56,063 bases of DNA from an uncultured Lachnospiraceae bacterium (GCA_949155905.1 CASCWU010000011.1:1-56063), one strand, 5' to 3'. Counted from the first letter of the stretch, positions 1-8,604 are shown. The notes: generated from the letters alone by a model not told the origin. A program made the numbers and translations.

Positions 1-92
1 CAGCCTCTGTCCCTCCGGCAGCATTCGCTCCTCTGGCAGCCTCTGTCCCTCCGGCAGCATTCGCTCCTCTGGCAGCCTCTGTCCCTCCGGCC
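1..92. repeat. 36-bp in-frame tandem repeat
   Basis: Two full identical 36-bp units (1-36, 37-72) and about 20 bp of a third are visible; more may lie left of the window. 36 is a multiple of three, so copy-number change would keep the SWIM protein in frame and add or remove 12 residues per unit. Confidence 0.85.
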
Positions 93-358
93 AGCGCCTT
101 TTCCTTGACGGCCAGGATTCCCAGTATCACATGGCGGCAAATCGTCCGGGAAGGGCAGGAGCATCCGCTCTCCCCCAGAGGATAGCGCACCTGCACCGTC
201 TCCTCGCCTACTCGTACCTGGGCTTCCTCCTCCATCGACATCACTTCGTAGTCCCCGGCTTCCTTGTCCTTGTAGGCACGCTTTACCAGCCCTTTGTTGG
301 CGATTCCGATCAGATAATCGTCATCTATTTCCTCTAACCATTCTTTCCAGTTACCCAT
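1..358 (-). CDS. SWIM zinc-finger protein, partial (runs off left edge)
   Basis: The reverse strand reads from an ATG at 358 (a second ATG sits at 361) after an AGGA-type ribosome site and stays open to the window edge, so the C-terminus is missing. The visible 119 residues contain a SWIM-type zinc motif, CSCPSRTICRH (CxCxnCxH), at about residues 68-78. The reading then enters a 12-residue tandem repeat rich in Gly, Ala, Thr and Glu. SWIM domains bind zinc and are thought to mediate nucleic-acid or protein contacts. The gene follows the VWA gene by about 20 bp, so it should be the last visible member of the MoxR-DUF5682-VWA operon. SWIM proteins are known companions of this cluster in other bacteria; the function is not established. 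Confidence 0.7.
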   Translation of the reverse strand, partial: MGNWKEWLEEIDDDYLIGIANKGLVKRAYKDKEAGDYEVMSMEEEAQVRVGEETVQVRYPLGESGCSCPSRTICRHVILGILAVKEKALAGGTEAARGANAAGGTEAARGANAAGGTEA

Positions 359-379
359 CATTCTTTTCCTTTTTCTACG

Positions 380-1510
380 TCAGATTATCTTTGCTATAAA
401 GCCTGCCAGCTCCTCCGGCGTCATCGCGCCTACCGAAGCTCCCATTCCGGCGAGGACTGCCGCCGCATGACGGTCATACTGCGGATTCGCCTCCATATCC
501 AGCGCCGTCAGCACGACCATCTTTGCTCCGCTTTCGATAATTCCCTTGCTGACACGGTACAGATTCTGATAGCCTCCGCCTTCGTACAAATCCGTCACCA
601 GCACCAGCATCGTCCGGTACGGAAAATCAATCAGCCCCTCGCAGTAAGAAAGCGCTCCGGCAATGTTCGTCCCGCCGCCTAGCTGGACGCTCATCAACGT
701 CTCTACCGGATCGTCCACATAGCCGCTCAAATCCACCACACTCGTATCGAAAATCACCAGCTTTGTATCAAGCATCGGCAGCTTGGCAAAAATCCCGGCC
801 ATGACAGCACTGTGAATGACCGAATCCAGCATGGAACCACTTTCATCCACACAGATAATGACACGCCATTGGTTGTATTTTTTCATCCGGGAATTAAAAT
901 AAATCTGCTTTAAGAGAAGCTGACTCTGCTCGGTATCATAATTTTTCAAATTCATCCGGATCGTCCGCTTCATATCCAGATTTCGGATCGAGCGGACAGG
1001 ACTGCTGGAGTTGCGGTCAAGTCTCCCGAAAAAGGATTTCTGAATATCCTGCTCAAGCTTTTTCATAATCTCCTCTGCGACCTTCCGCACGACCTCTCTG
1101 GCCAGCTGGAGTACCTCGCCCTTCATCATATGCTTTAATTCCAGAATTGTTTTTAGCAGCTCCTTGTTCGGCTCCAGCTTCCGCAGCACCTCCGGATCGG
1201 TCAGCAGCTCCGTCATTCCATACTTTTCCAGGGCGTGATGCTCCATAATCTCAACTGTCTGCTTCGGGAACAGCTTTTTGACCTTGGAAAGCCACTGAGG
1301 CACCGTCGGCTGGGAGGCCTCGCTTCCGCCGCCCCGTTCCTCTCTGATGCCCTGTTCCTCGCCGTATTCCCTCGTATACAGATAATCCAGTACTTGCTCC
1401 ATATCCATCAGCTTGACGCTTCCGCCCTCGCCTCCAAAGGAAATCTGTCCTGCCGCATATTTTCCTAAAACCAGCCGCCACCGGTTTAACATATCCTGCT
1501 CGTCTGCCAT
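380..1510 (-). CDS. VWA domain protein with MIDAS motif
   Basis: 376 aa. The C-terminal half is a von Willebrand factor A domain: the metal-ion-dependent adhesion site is DESGS at residues 222-226, with T281 in GGGTN and D307 in VTDLYE completing the metal pocket. The N-terminal 200 residues are mostly charged and helical. No signal peptide or membrane segment is seen, so it should be cytoplasmic. A strong GGGAGG-type site precedes ATG 1510. VWA proteins paired with MoxR AAA+ ATPases typically act as a metal-binding partner that couples ATPase remodelling to a target, as in Mg/Co chelatases, but the target here is unknown. It lies 54 bp after the DUF5682 gene and just before the SWIM gene. 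Confidence 0.85.
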   Translation of the reverse strand: MADEQDMLNRWRLVLGKYAAGQISFGGEGGSVKLMDMEQVLDYLYTREYGEEQGIREERGGGSEASQPTVPQWLSKVKKLFPKQTVEIMEHHALEKYGMTELLTDPEVLRKLEPNKELLKTILELKHMMKGEVLQLAREVVRKVAEEIMKKLEQDIQKSFFGRLDRNSSSPVRSIRNLDMKRTIRMNLKNYDTEQSQLLLKQIYFNSRMKKYNQWRVIICVDESGSMLDSVIHSAVMAGIFAKLPMLDTKLVIFDTSVVDLSGYVDDPVETLMSVQLGGGTNIAGALSYCEGLIDFPYRTMLVLVTDLYEGGGYQNLYRVSKGIIESGAKMVVLTALDMEANPQYDRHAAAVLAGMGASVGAMTPEELAGFIAKII

Positions 1511-1564
1511 TTCGTTTCTCCCTCCCTTCTATCACCGCTATCCAATTCCAAAATGTTATACCGA

Positions 1565-4330
1565 CTAAAACATACACGCTCTGGCATATTCGTCCAGCTC
1601 CTTGCCATACGTATACCATTCCGGGAGAACCTCCGTCCGTTCTGTGATATCCTCTCGCTTCTTTCCATGCAGTCCTGCCGCCATCCCGGCAATTTTATCC
1701 GTTTCGGCCGGAGTAAAATACGTAAACGCCATCCGCAGCTCCGGCAGCAGCTCCATGAATTCTTCTTCCTCGACCTGCCCGAAAAAGCTGTCTAACATTC
1801 CTAAAATCTGCCCGCCGATGAAAATCAAATCCTTAGCGGTATAAAACAGGCCGCGGAAAAACAGGGCGGTCTGCAAAAGCTGTTCCCTCGTTCCGGTCAG
1901 ATAGCCCCGGCACGCCAACTCTACCGCCGCCGAATCCTCTCTGCCGCTACCATATAAAATCCCGTGAATACAGCCGTACAGCCCGGCGTGAATGTTCGGC
2001 TCCGCCAGCATCCGATAAAGCGCACTATAATACGCCTCCTGCTCGGAGGTCATTTCCATCCGCTCTCTTCCTGTCACCTGATAGAGAAGCTTGAGCGCAT
2101 CCATACAGGCAGACAAATTTTCATCCTTGATCCCGGTCATCGACGGCAGCAGCATAATCAGCTTCTGCACACCCGTTTTTAATAAACCTGCCAACTCCAG
2201 CACCGAGCCGTACAGAGTGCCTAGTTCCTCCATCATCATCAGCGACTTGATCGCCTCGGCAATCGAATAAAAATCCGTATCCGCCAACATCTGCTCCTGT
2301 ACCCGGCCGTACACCTCTTCAAGCTGCTCGGTCAGTCCCATTTCAAATACCTGCGTCAGCAGACTGGCCGCTGCTCCTGCACCGATTTCCTTGCGTAGCT
2401 GCTCCCGCACAATGCTGCAGGCCGCTTCCTCTACCGTCGCCCCATGCACCGATACGTCGATTAACGCCGCCGGCACCTGGGCGCTCCATTTATACTTCCA
2501 GATTTCCCGGATCAGGTTCCGATCCTTTCTAAGCTGGAGATTCGGCCCTTTGATCCGTCTGGCAAAGCCCGTCTCCAAAAAAACCATCCGATGAAAGAAC
2601 ATACTCGTATTCCGATGCTTTTTCCCGGAAAAAATAGAGAGCGTCAGCTCGGCTTCTAAGGTAGAATTCGTTTTCAGTCCCAGACTTTTGCATTGCTGTT
2701 CAAAGTCATGCAGAATCGGCGGCACATCCGCCGTATCGCACAGTCTCCCGGTTGCGTTTCCGATCATCAGCCTTTGTAAAATCCGGATCGGCGTATCGGA
2801 GGCTAAGTTATATTCTCCCTTGACATACGAAGAAAGCACGGCGTCCTTTAGCTCATAGGCGCCTGGCTGCGGCTTGTTGCGCAAATCCGAAAGCCCCTGC
2901 GCCATCTGCCAGGCACAGATTTCATCGTAGGTGGAAAGATACCCCTCCTTCCGTCTCAGTTCCTTTCCGGAGGCCACAATCAAATCCAGTACCGCCTTTC
3001 GGTATGCCTGCTCTACCGGCAGGCCATTGTCTTTTTTCCCTTTTTCTGTGTTTGCTGTTTTCTTTGTATTCTTTGTTTTCTTTGTATCCTTTGTATCCTC
3101 GCTATCCTCTACGTCCTCTAGTTCTTCTGATTCAGTCTCTCCATCCGAAATGTTGTTCCAGATTCGCTGGTAAAAGCCTGCATAGGGCATTCCACTGGAA
3201 TACCCGTTTAAGGCGTCCGCCGCCTCCATCGAATACGGCATCAGGTAAACGCTTTGGTTTTTATCCTTTTTCTCGGAAAGTTTTTTCACCGCCTTTTTTG
3301 TCTCTGCCCAATTCTCCCCGGAGAGCCGCTCCAAAATCCCCGGTGTATGGAAACCGCCGGTGATGACTAAAATTTTATAATTTTGTGCTTCTGTCAGCAC
3401 ATTCGATTCTTCCGTTTGCCCGTCTGATGGTTGCTCTGTGTCGTTTTCCGCTGCTTTTTTCTTCGCCTTCCCTTTTTTACCGTTCTTTTTGGCGCCGGCT
3501 CCGTTTTTTTCTACCCACTGGACAATCCGGGCGGCCATATGTGCCTCCCGCTCTAGACAGCCCTCCTCTAACAAGGACTCTATAGGAGTATTTTCCCTGG
3601 CCAGGCGGCAATAGGTCAGCAAATGAGAAAACCAGGTCTCGCTCTCCTCTGTCAGTCCGTTTACTTCAAAATATTTTTCCCAGAACTCGTCAAAATTCCG
3701 CAGACCCGTTTTTTCACAAAGGCGCTCTAAATAGACGTTGCGGGACAGAAGGTAATCGTCGTTGTAGTTGTTCTTTTCCTCCTCCTTTAACAGTCCCTTT
3801 CCCTCCTTAGAAGCAGCCAAAATATCGGCGTAGGGCAGATCGATAAAAGCAGAAGCAAGCCCTTCCCTTGCGGCCTCCCGCAATGCTAACAGCTCCGGCG
3901 AATAATCCAGAAACGGATAGTAGCATTTGTAAAATTCACGGTCGTTCCGGCGCTCTCTGCTGTTTCCGCCCGGCTCTCTTCCCGTTTCCTTAGCAGAAGT
4001 CTCTTTTGCAGAAGTTTCCAAAGCTTCTCCGCTTTCCGCAGAATCCCCTTTTGCAGAAACTCCTTCTGTAGAAGTTTCCTCTTCATCCAATCCGGCCAGT
4101 CTGCCGGTCTTATCGTGATAGGAATAATAAATCGCAAAGGGCGCCCGTGTGTCCTCATGCACCATCACCGGAATCAGGTCATTGGCATTGTACGGCCCCT
4201 CAATTAACACCGCCGACGGCTTCCAGCTCTTTATCACCTTCCGAATCTGAAAGGAACAGGCCGGACTGTGGTGGCGGACAGGAAGCAGCATTATTTCAGC
4301 CATTTCCTCGCTTCGTAATATTGTTTCCAT
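1565..4330 (-). CDS. DUF5682 family protein
   Basis: 921 aa, recognised by its N-terminus and by its setting between MoxR and VWA genes. The N-terminus has VRHHSP (H20, H21) followed by VLIEGP (E44), and about residue 328 has ITGGFHTPGI. This His/Glu ... GxxHxPGI layout resembles the EreA/TraB/TIKI/ChaN-type fold, which is my inference. Two low-complexity charged insertions (about residues 88-125, Ser/Ala/Lys/Glu; and about 390-425, Asp/Thr/Lys) interrupt the core. The ATG at 4330 has a GAGGGTGG site and overlaps the end of the MoxR gene by 40 bp; an internal ATG at 4303 is the alternative. Translational coupling with the ATPase is likely. The enzymatic role is unproven. Confidence 0.75.
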   Translation of the reverse strand: METILRSEEMAEIMLLPVRHHSPACSFQIRKVIKSWKPSAVLIEGPYNANDLIPVMVHEDTRAPFAIYYSYHDKTGRLAGLDEEETSTEGVSAKGDSAESGEALETSAKETSAKETGREPGGNSRERRNDREFYKCYYPFLDYSPELLALREAAREGLASAFIDLPYADILAASKEGKGLLKEEEKNNYNDDYLLSRNVYLERLCEKTGLRNFDEFWEKYFEVNGLTEESETWFSHLLTYCRLARENTPIESLLEEGCLEREAHMAARIVQWVEKNGAGAKKNGKKGKAKKKAAENDTEQPSDGQTEESNVLTEAQNYKILVITGGFHTPGILERLSGENWAETKKAVKKLSEKKDKNQSVYLMPYSMEAADALNGYSSGMPYAGFYQRIWNNISDGETESEELEDVEDSEDTKDTKKTKNTKKTANTEKGKKDNGLPVEQAYRKAVLDLIVASGKELRRKEGYLSTYDEICAWQMAQGLSDLRNKPQPGAYELKDAVLSSYVKGEYNLASDTPIRILQRLMIGNATGRLCDTADVPPILHDFEQQCKSLGLKTNSTLEAELTLSIFSGKKHRNTSMFFHRMVFLETGFARRIKGPNLQLRKDRNLIREIWKYKWSAQVPAALIDVSVHGATVEEAACSIVREQLRKEIGAGAAASLLTQVFEMGLTEQLEEVYGRVQEQMLADTDFYSIAEAIKSLMMMEELGTLYGSVLELAGLLKTGVQKLIMLLPSMTGIKDENLSACMDALKLLYQVTGRERMEMTSEQEAYYSALYRMLAEPNIHAGLYGCIHGILYGSGREDSAAVELACRGYLTGTREQLLQTALFFRGLFYTAKDLIFIGGQILGMLDSFFGQVEEEEFMELLPELRMAFTYFTPAETDKIAGMAAGLHGKKREDITERTEVLPEWYTYGKELDEYARACMF

Positions 4331-5400
4331 AATCCACCCTCTTTGTTGCTTTTATCCTTGACGACGGTATTGAAATACCCCTTTACCTTTTCCAGATCGT
4401 CTTTATTTTCCTTGGAAATTGCACCTACCAGCGTCTGCACCAGACAGTTTACGTCCATAGCTCCGTCTCCGTAATAATATCCAGTTAACATCGTCTGGTA
4501 AAAAACAGAAACTGCCTCTGCCGTACTCATGACCGCAGCAGGCTTGTCAATCCGATGTCCATAGGAGGAGATACCCTCTCTAAGCTCGTGATAAGTCGAG
4601 GCAAGCAGCTCTGCCACATCCTCGTCTATCTCCATACTGATATTGCTTTCCTTTGCCAGCTTGCCGACCTCGTTCAAAATGATTTGCTTTTCCATCGACA
4701 CCTCACGAACCGGCATCACCGTCTCAAAATTAAACCGTCTCTTTAAAGCGCTGCTCATTTCATTGACGCCCTTATCTCTTGTATTGGCTGTACCGATGAC
4801 ATTAAAGCCAGGACGCGCGAACAAAAAGCCCTCGTCCCCTAACTCCGGCACGTTTAATACCTTATCACTCAGCACACTGATCAGACTGTCCTGGATTTCT
4901 GCCGGGGTTCTTGTAATCTCCTCAAATCTCGTCAAAATCCCCTTTTCCATCCCGACATAAAGCGGAGACGGAACGAGAGCCTCTCTGCTCGGCCCCTTTG
5001 CAAGAAGCAGCGCGTAATTCCAGGAGTACTTAATCATATCCTCTGTTGTGCCTGCCGTCCCCTGGATCGTATTGGTGCTGACGCCGCTGATCGCTGCTGT
5101 CAAAAGCTCTGACAGCATCGTCTTGGCCGTGCCTGGCTCTCCGACTAGCATCAGCCCGCGGTTCCCCGCCAATGTCACAATACAGCGTTCAATCAACGCA
5201 TCGTTGCCGAAATATTTCTTTTCAATGTGGTACTCCTTGCCCTCGTGGACAATCGGCGTCTTGCTGCCCAAAATAAAGGTTCGTACCGCCTTTGGAGACA
5301 TTTTCCAGTTTTCCGGCACACGGCCTGTATCCGTAGCCCGCAGTGCCGAAAGTTCCTCCTGGTAACGCACCTCGACTGGTGGTTTAATGCTTTCCTGCAT
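4291..5400 (-). CDS. MoxR-family AAA+ ATPase
   Basis: 369 aa. Walker A is GEPGTAKT (residues 87-94), the Walker B-like segment is around FEEITRTP (159-166), and a sensor-1-like Asn lies in IGTANTRDKG. The order and the lack of extra domains fit MoxR-type AAA+ proteins, which act as hexameric remodelling chaperones together with VWA proteins. It is the first gene of the visible cluster. The start ATG 5400 has an AGGAAGGG site about 10 nt upstream. No convincing promoter is seen between it and the IS end near 5490, so the insertion may have separated the operon from its native promoter. Confidence 0.85.
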   Translation of the reverse strand: MQESIKPPVEVRYQEELSALRATDTGRVPENWKMSPKAVRTFILGSKTPIVHEGKEYHIEKKYFGNDALIERCIVTLAGNRGLMLVGEPGTAKTMLSELLTAAISGVSTNTIQGTAGTTEDMIKYSWNYALLLAKGPSREALVPSPLYVGMEKGILTRFEEITRTPAEIQDSLISVLSDKVLNVPELGDEGFLFARPGFNVIGTANTRDKGVNEMSSALKRRFNFETVMPVREVSMEKQIILNEVGKLAKESNISMEIDEDVAELLASTYHELREGISSYGHRIDKPAAVMSTAEAVSVFYQTMLTGYYYGDGAMDVNCLVQTLVGAISKENKDDLEKVKGYFNTVVKDKSNKEGGLWKQYYEARKWLK

Positions 5401-5502
5401 AGTTATGTATCCCTTCCTTTCTCTTATCCTTCCCCGATTCCAACAAAATCGGATGAACTCCCTCTCTTTTCCTGTTTTGTCTCTGCGCCTAGTCTGACTA
5501 CT

Positions 5503-5522
5503 CCCACGGGCAAGCCCGTGGG
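5503..5522. other. Perfect end hairpin of the IS element
   Basis: A 9-bp perfect inverted repeat, CCCACGGGC, with a 2-nt loop. Subterminal hairpins like this are recognised as single strands by IS200/IS605 TnpA. In TnpB systems the RNA reading through this end (minus strand, from the 3' part of tnpB through about 5490) is the guide (omega) RNA, so 5490-5693 could carry such an RNA. That last point is inference from family biology. The rest of 5401-5693 shows no credible gene. Confidence 0.75.
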
Positions 5523-5693
5523 GTTCTTACCACCAAGTTTAGCTTGTAATCGTACATCATTTTCAGACTTTGGAATACAAGTGTAAGTCTATTTGGGTAA
5601 AAACTTTTATTACCAAGCAATCCTACGACCACATTAGCGGTAAATTTCTGTTTTTCGACAAGGACGTACAGTCAATCGCCCTATATGAAGTTA

Positions 5694-7277
5694 TTAAGAT
5701 AGTTTAATTCCGCTGTTTAATACTTTAATCTTGTTCTCCTTCATCCATGCAATTAAAGCTTTTTCTTTTGTATAGCACCTGTCAAAATCCGTGTGGCATT
5801 TCGTTTTATCTATATCTCGTATCTTATCATCGTAGCAATAAAGCAAAAACGAGGAATACCAATCTCTTTGTACCAATGTCCCATCCCGGAGTGGATAGAA
5901 CCTGTCTGACAGCTTCTTTTTGATGTAATCATCAGCCGTATGGTCATATTGGCTTGCTCTACAATGATTCGGCACTTCGATATAGGTACCACCTGAAACC
6001 TTGAATTTCTTTTCTACTGTAATCTGAAATCCTCCTGGACACCGGTTCTTTATGGACTTGCCTTTGCTGTTTTTCGTAGTCTCTTTGGCTCGTTCCATCA
6101 GTTTGCTTGCGTTTTTAGGTTCTGTAATAAACGTATCCCCAAGACTTCGCAAATGGTTCGCATCCTCATTGATGGCAAGCTGTCTGTTGACTGCATTGAT
6201 TCGGCAAAGTTCTGCGTATTTCGTTTTCAGTTTCTTATAGTGGTTTGAGGATTGCCAGGACTTTTTGCCTTTTTTAACCGTACCGTCCCCCTTGTAGTTT
6301 TGAGGATTCGTAGCTCGCCTTGACCTATCCATTGCTCTGTAATAGAGTTTTTCCAGCCTTTCCGATTTCTGTATGCTATTACCTCGCTCTGAAAGATTCT
6401 TTAATCCGACTTCCGTATCCGAAGTATAAGCAACCGTTTGTGTTCCTATATCAGCACCAACAATGCCTTTTCCATATTTGTGCCGTGGATTACCGAACTT
6501 ATCATATTTCGGTTTTGCTCTGCCTTCTATGGTCAGATGCAAATATACCCGGTATCTTCCTCTGATGATTTTCGTAACGAGGGTAGCATAACAAGGTCTG
6601 TAAGTGTCTATGCAAGAAGCTTCTTCTAAAAAAATACCAACTGCTTTGGCATCTATGAGGTCAGGTTCCGCAAGATAAGAAAGAATCGCGTTTACTTCCT
6701 CCTTCTGAAATCGGTCTGTAACCTGAATGCCAAAAACAATTTTTCCCAACTTGAAGGATAAAGCATTGTCTTTCCTGAAGATCGGTATGCCACGGTTCCT
6801 TTGCTTCGCTCTGATACACGGCAGTTCTCCGTATTTTGAAAAATGAATGGTTTCTCCGTTACCGTAAAGACATTTTTCCATGCCTCGCCATACATCTTCC
6901 GCCTTTGTAAGCGCAAATACAGCATCTATGCCGTATTTCTTGCCAATCGGTATCATGGAATCCCTGCAAAAATCCCATGTGACATGGTAAGCTTCCTGCA
7001 TATCCTTAAGCTGTCTGGCAAGAATTTTACGTTTCACTTTCTCTTCGGTATTGCCATAGAGTTTCAGCAATTTACGGTACTTCTTTGTACGCATAAGCTG
7101 GTCGTAATTCTTTCTCATAAAACGGACAAGCTCGTTGCCTGCCTTACGAAGCTTATCAGAAAGAACCACCACTTTTTGTATATCGGAATAAGGCATATCT
7201 GTTTCTACGACTAAAATATGCCTATCGGAACGTTTATGATATTGTTTCAGAAGTTTGTTGTATTCTTCCTCCATCAT
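5694..7277 (-). CDS. tnpB: TnpB-type RNA-guided nuclease (IS605 OrfB family)
   Basis: 527 aa, long for TnpB (often about 400). The RuvC-like triad is intact: D276 in GADIGTQTVAY, E386 in FITEPKNAS and D472 in QRDWYSSFL. The usual C-terminal CxxC...CxxC zinc ribbon between the second and third RuvC motifs is not present; the segment around residues 437-460 has only one Cys (C439). TnpB proteins are guide-RNA-directed DNA nucleases that favour retention of the element. Start ATG 7277 (ATG ATG), with AAGGAG about 10 nt upstream. The nuclease may still be active, since all three acidic residues are kept. Confidence 0.85.
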   Translation of the reverse strand: MMEEEYNKLLKQYHKRSDRHILVVETDMPYSDIQKVVVLSDKLRKAGNELVRFMRKNYDQLMRTKKYRKLLKLYGNTEEKVKRKILARQLKDMQEAYHVTWDFCRDSMIPIGKKYGIDAVFALTKAEDVWRGMEKCLYGNGETIHFSKYGELPCIRAKQRNRGIPIFRKDNALSFKLGKIVFGIQVTDRFQKEEVNAILSYLAEPDLIDAKAVGIFLEEASCIDTYRPCYATLVTKIIRGRYRVYLHLTIEGRAKPKYDKFGNPRHKYGKGIVGADIGTQTVAYTSDTEVGLKNLSERGNSIQKSERLEKLYYRAMDRSRRATNPQNYKGDGTVKKGKKSWQSSNHYKKLKTKYAELCRINAVNRQLAINEDANHLRSLGDTFITEPKNASKLMERAKETTKNSKGKSIKNRCPGGFQITVEKKFKVSGGTYIEVPNHCRASQYDHTADDYIKKKLSDRFYPLRDGTLVQRDWYSSFLLYCYDDKIRDIDKTKCHTDFDRCYTKEKALIAWMKENKIKVLNSGIKLS

Positions 7278-7428
7278 GGTTTTTCTGCTCCTTGGTATAC
7301 TTGATTATGGTTGCTTCGCTTATATTCCCTACTGTTGACACGAAGTATCCCCTCGACCATAAAACACCACATCTCGCACTATGATACTTTTCCTGAATCC
7401 CCCTACGCATCAAATCAAGAAAAGACAC
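7234..7428 (-). pseudogene. tnpA (IS200/IS605 Y1 transposase) C-terminal relic
   Basis: The frame encodes LWSRGYFVSTVG followed by a helix ending in IIKYTKEQ, which is the signature C-terminus of IS200/IS605 TnpA including the helix carrying the catalytic Tyr. The HUH motif and the first two-thirds of the protein are absent, and the stretch before LWSRGYF is shortened. It overlaps the start of tnpB by 44 bp. The GTG at 7428 is only the first possible start in the open frame; there is no sign of a functional start. Confidence 0.7.
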
Positions 7429-7473
7429 ATGGGGTTTGGTTCTGGTTCCATGCGCCTTTCTATAGTATGCTTA

Positions 7474-7665
7474 CTATTCCTTTACTCGATCCAGATCTGT
7501 CAGATTGACACCTGCCACATTTAAAAGTGCCTTTAATGAGAGGTATTTTCTTTTCAGTTTGGCATAGGTTCTGGTTGCTCCTTCTGCCTTTGCCTCCAGC
7601 ATATAGTCCTGCACTTCTGCAAAATCGTCAATCGCTGCTTTGGTAATTTCCAGTCCGTTTGGCAC
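7474..7665 (-). CDS. Small hypothetical protein (63 aa)
   Basis: No family recognised. A GTG start at 7665 has an excellent GGAGGGG site 5 nt upstream, and a consensus promoter lies at 7712-7740, so I take it as a real gene. The product is soluble and helical with many Lys, Leu and Ala, and has no membrane segment. It is transcribed toward the IS element, whose tnpA relic begins about 45 bp downstream, and is divergent from the SUKH gene. Function unknown. Confidence 0.55.
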   Translation of the reverse strand: MPNGLEITKAAIDDFAEVQDYMLEAKAEGATRTYAKLKRKYLSLKALLNVAGVNLTDLDRVKE

Positions 7666-7711
7666 GTTATCCCCTCCATCCTATCTCTGCCATCCTCTCT
7701 TCTACGCCTTC

Positions 7712-7740
7712 ATTATAGCAAAACTGTTTCAACCTGTAAA
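7712..7740 (-). promoter_or_regulatory. Promoter of the 63-aa gene
   Basis: On the minus strand: -35 TTTACA (7735-7740), 17-nt spacer, -10 TATAAT (7712-7717). Confidence 0.7.
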
Positions 7741-7764
7741 GCACTTTCCGCTCAAAAAATAACC

Positions 7765-7792
7765 TTGCAAAATCTTTCTGATGGCCTATAAT
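7765..7792 (+). promoter_or_regulatory. Promoter of the SUKH gene
   Basis: TTGCAA (7765-7770), 16-nt spacer, TATAAT (7787-7792). The -10 lies downstream of the first in-frame ATG (7781), which rules that ATG out as the start. Confidence 0.7.
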
Positions 7793-7828
7793 AAGACTAT
7801 CACCAATCACCAAAGGAGGTATCAAGCA

Positions 7829-8596
7829 TTGAAACTGAACTATCATCTTAGTATCCCGGAGATTATGGAATTTTTTTCCTCGGAACATCAGCCCTTTGAA
7901 GAAGAATGGTTAAAGAAAGCCGAACAGTCTGTTGGAGCCGCCCTTCCCTCTGTTTACCGGGAATTTCTGCTTACCTATGGAGGAGATCCGATTAACGATA
8001 TCCTGCACCCTATCAATACCTCGGAGGAGATCTGCACAACCTATCAGTGCATCGCCGAAGAATTAGAGGGCTGGGAAGAAGCATTTCAGGAGGCAGTAGA
8101 GGACGGCACGGAGAGTAAATATGCCGGTAACGATTATTTTACCTTATGGAAGCTTCCAGAGGAGCAATGGAATCAGGTGACGGAAAATTATGTCCTGATT
8201 TGGTATGAAAACCAGGGCGTGTGGAATGCCGGCTTCCTGCTGTCGGATCTGCTGGCCGGAAAGCCTGACGCACCGGTTTATATGAGTACAGAGGATGATT
8301 TTATCACCTTCCAAAAATGTGCGGAAAATACTAGGGAATTCCTGCTACAAATATATGTCCAGGCTGCCTACGAATATGAAGATGCCATGGAAGGCTACCA
8401 GGATCCGAAGGAAATCCGGCGACTACTTACCAGAGCCGGGATCGACATAGAAAAGCTGTCCTCTGACGGAAGTGTCGGCACCTGCTTCAATACAGAGACA
8501 AAAGAATTATATCTTTATTTCCATAAAGAGCAGCCGCAGTATGAGGAGCTGGTTGTGATCAATGGAATGGAATTAGATAACCAACCTCTTTTCTAA
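7829..8596 (+). CDS. SMI1/KNR4 (SUKH) family protein
   Basis: 255 aa from a TTG at 7829, chosen because an ideal AAAGGAGGT site lies 9 nt upstream and the promoter -10 excludes the ATG at 7781. The N-terminal half has the SUKH signature: an acidic helix, then GAALPSVYREFLLTYGGDP. SUKH proteins are common immunity proteins against contact-dependent or secreted polymorphic toxins; the C-terminal half is less clear. No toxin gene is next to it, so it may be an orphan immunity gene or a general SUKH protein. A terminator hairpin follows directly. Confidence 0.75.
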   Translation: MKLNYHLSIPEIMEFFSSEHQPFEEEWLKKAEQSVGAALPSVYREFLLTYGGDPINDILHPINTSEEICTTYQCIAEELEGWEEAFQEAVEDGTESKYAGNDYFTLWKLPEEQWNQVTENYVLIWYENQGVWNAGFLLSDLLAGKPDAPVYMSTEDDFITFQKCAENTREFLLQIYVQAAYEYEDAMEGYQDPKEIRRLLTRAGIDIEKLSSDGSVGTCFNTETKELYLYFHKEQPQYEELVVINGMELDNQPLF

Positions 8597-8604
8597 ATTT
8601 CAAA

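Larger units (their letters stand above)
5490..7450 (-). mobile_element. IS200/IS605-like element, degraded
   Basis: The element comprises a TnpB-type gene, a short relic of a TnpA (HUH transposase) C-terminus just upstream, and a perfect hairpin downstream of the kind found at IS200/IS605 ends. It sits between the MoxR promoter region and a small hypothetical gene. The relic lacks the N-terminal HUH half of TnpA, so the element could move only if a related TnpA acts in trans. Exact ends cannot be set by eye; the coordinates are approximate. Confidence 0.7.

Noticed and set aside
131-337. 68-aa open frame on the plus strand at the left edge
   Set aside because: It is antisense to the SWIM gene, whose zinc motif and repeat are clear on the minus strand.
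5400-7277. TnpB-like gene as a Cas12 effector
   Set aside because: There is no CRISPR array and it has a tnpA relic and an IS end hairpin, so an IS605-type origin fits better.
7781-7828. ATG at 7781 as start of the SUKH gene
   Set aside because: It lies upstream of the promoter -10 (7787-7792) and has no ribosome site; TTG 7829 has an ideal one.
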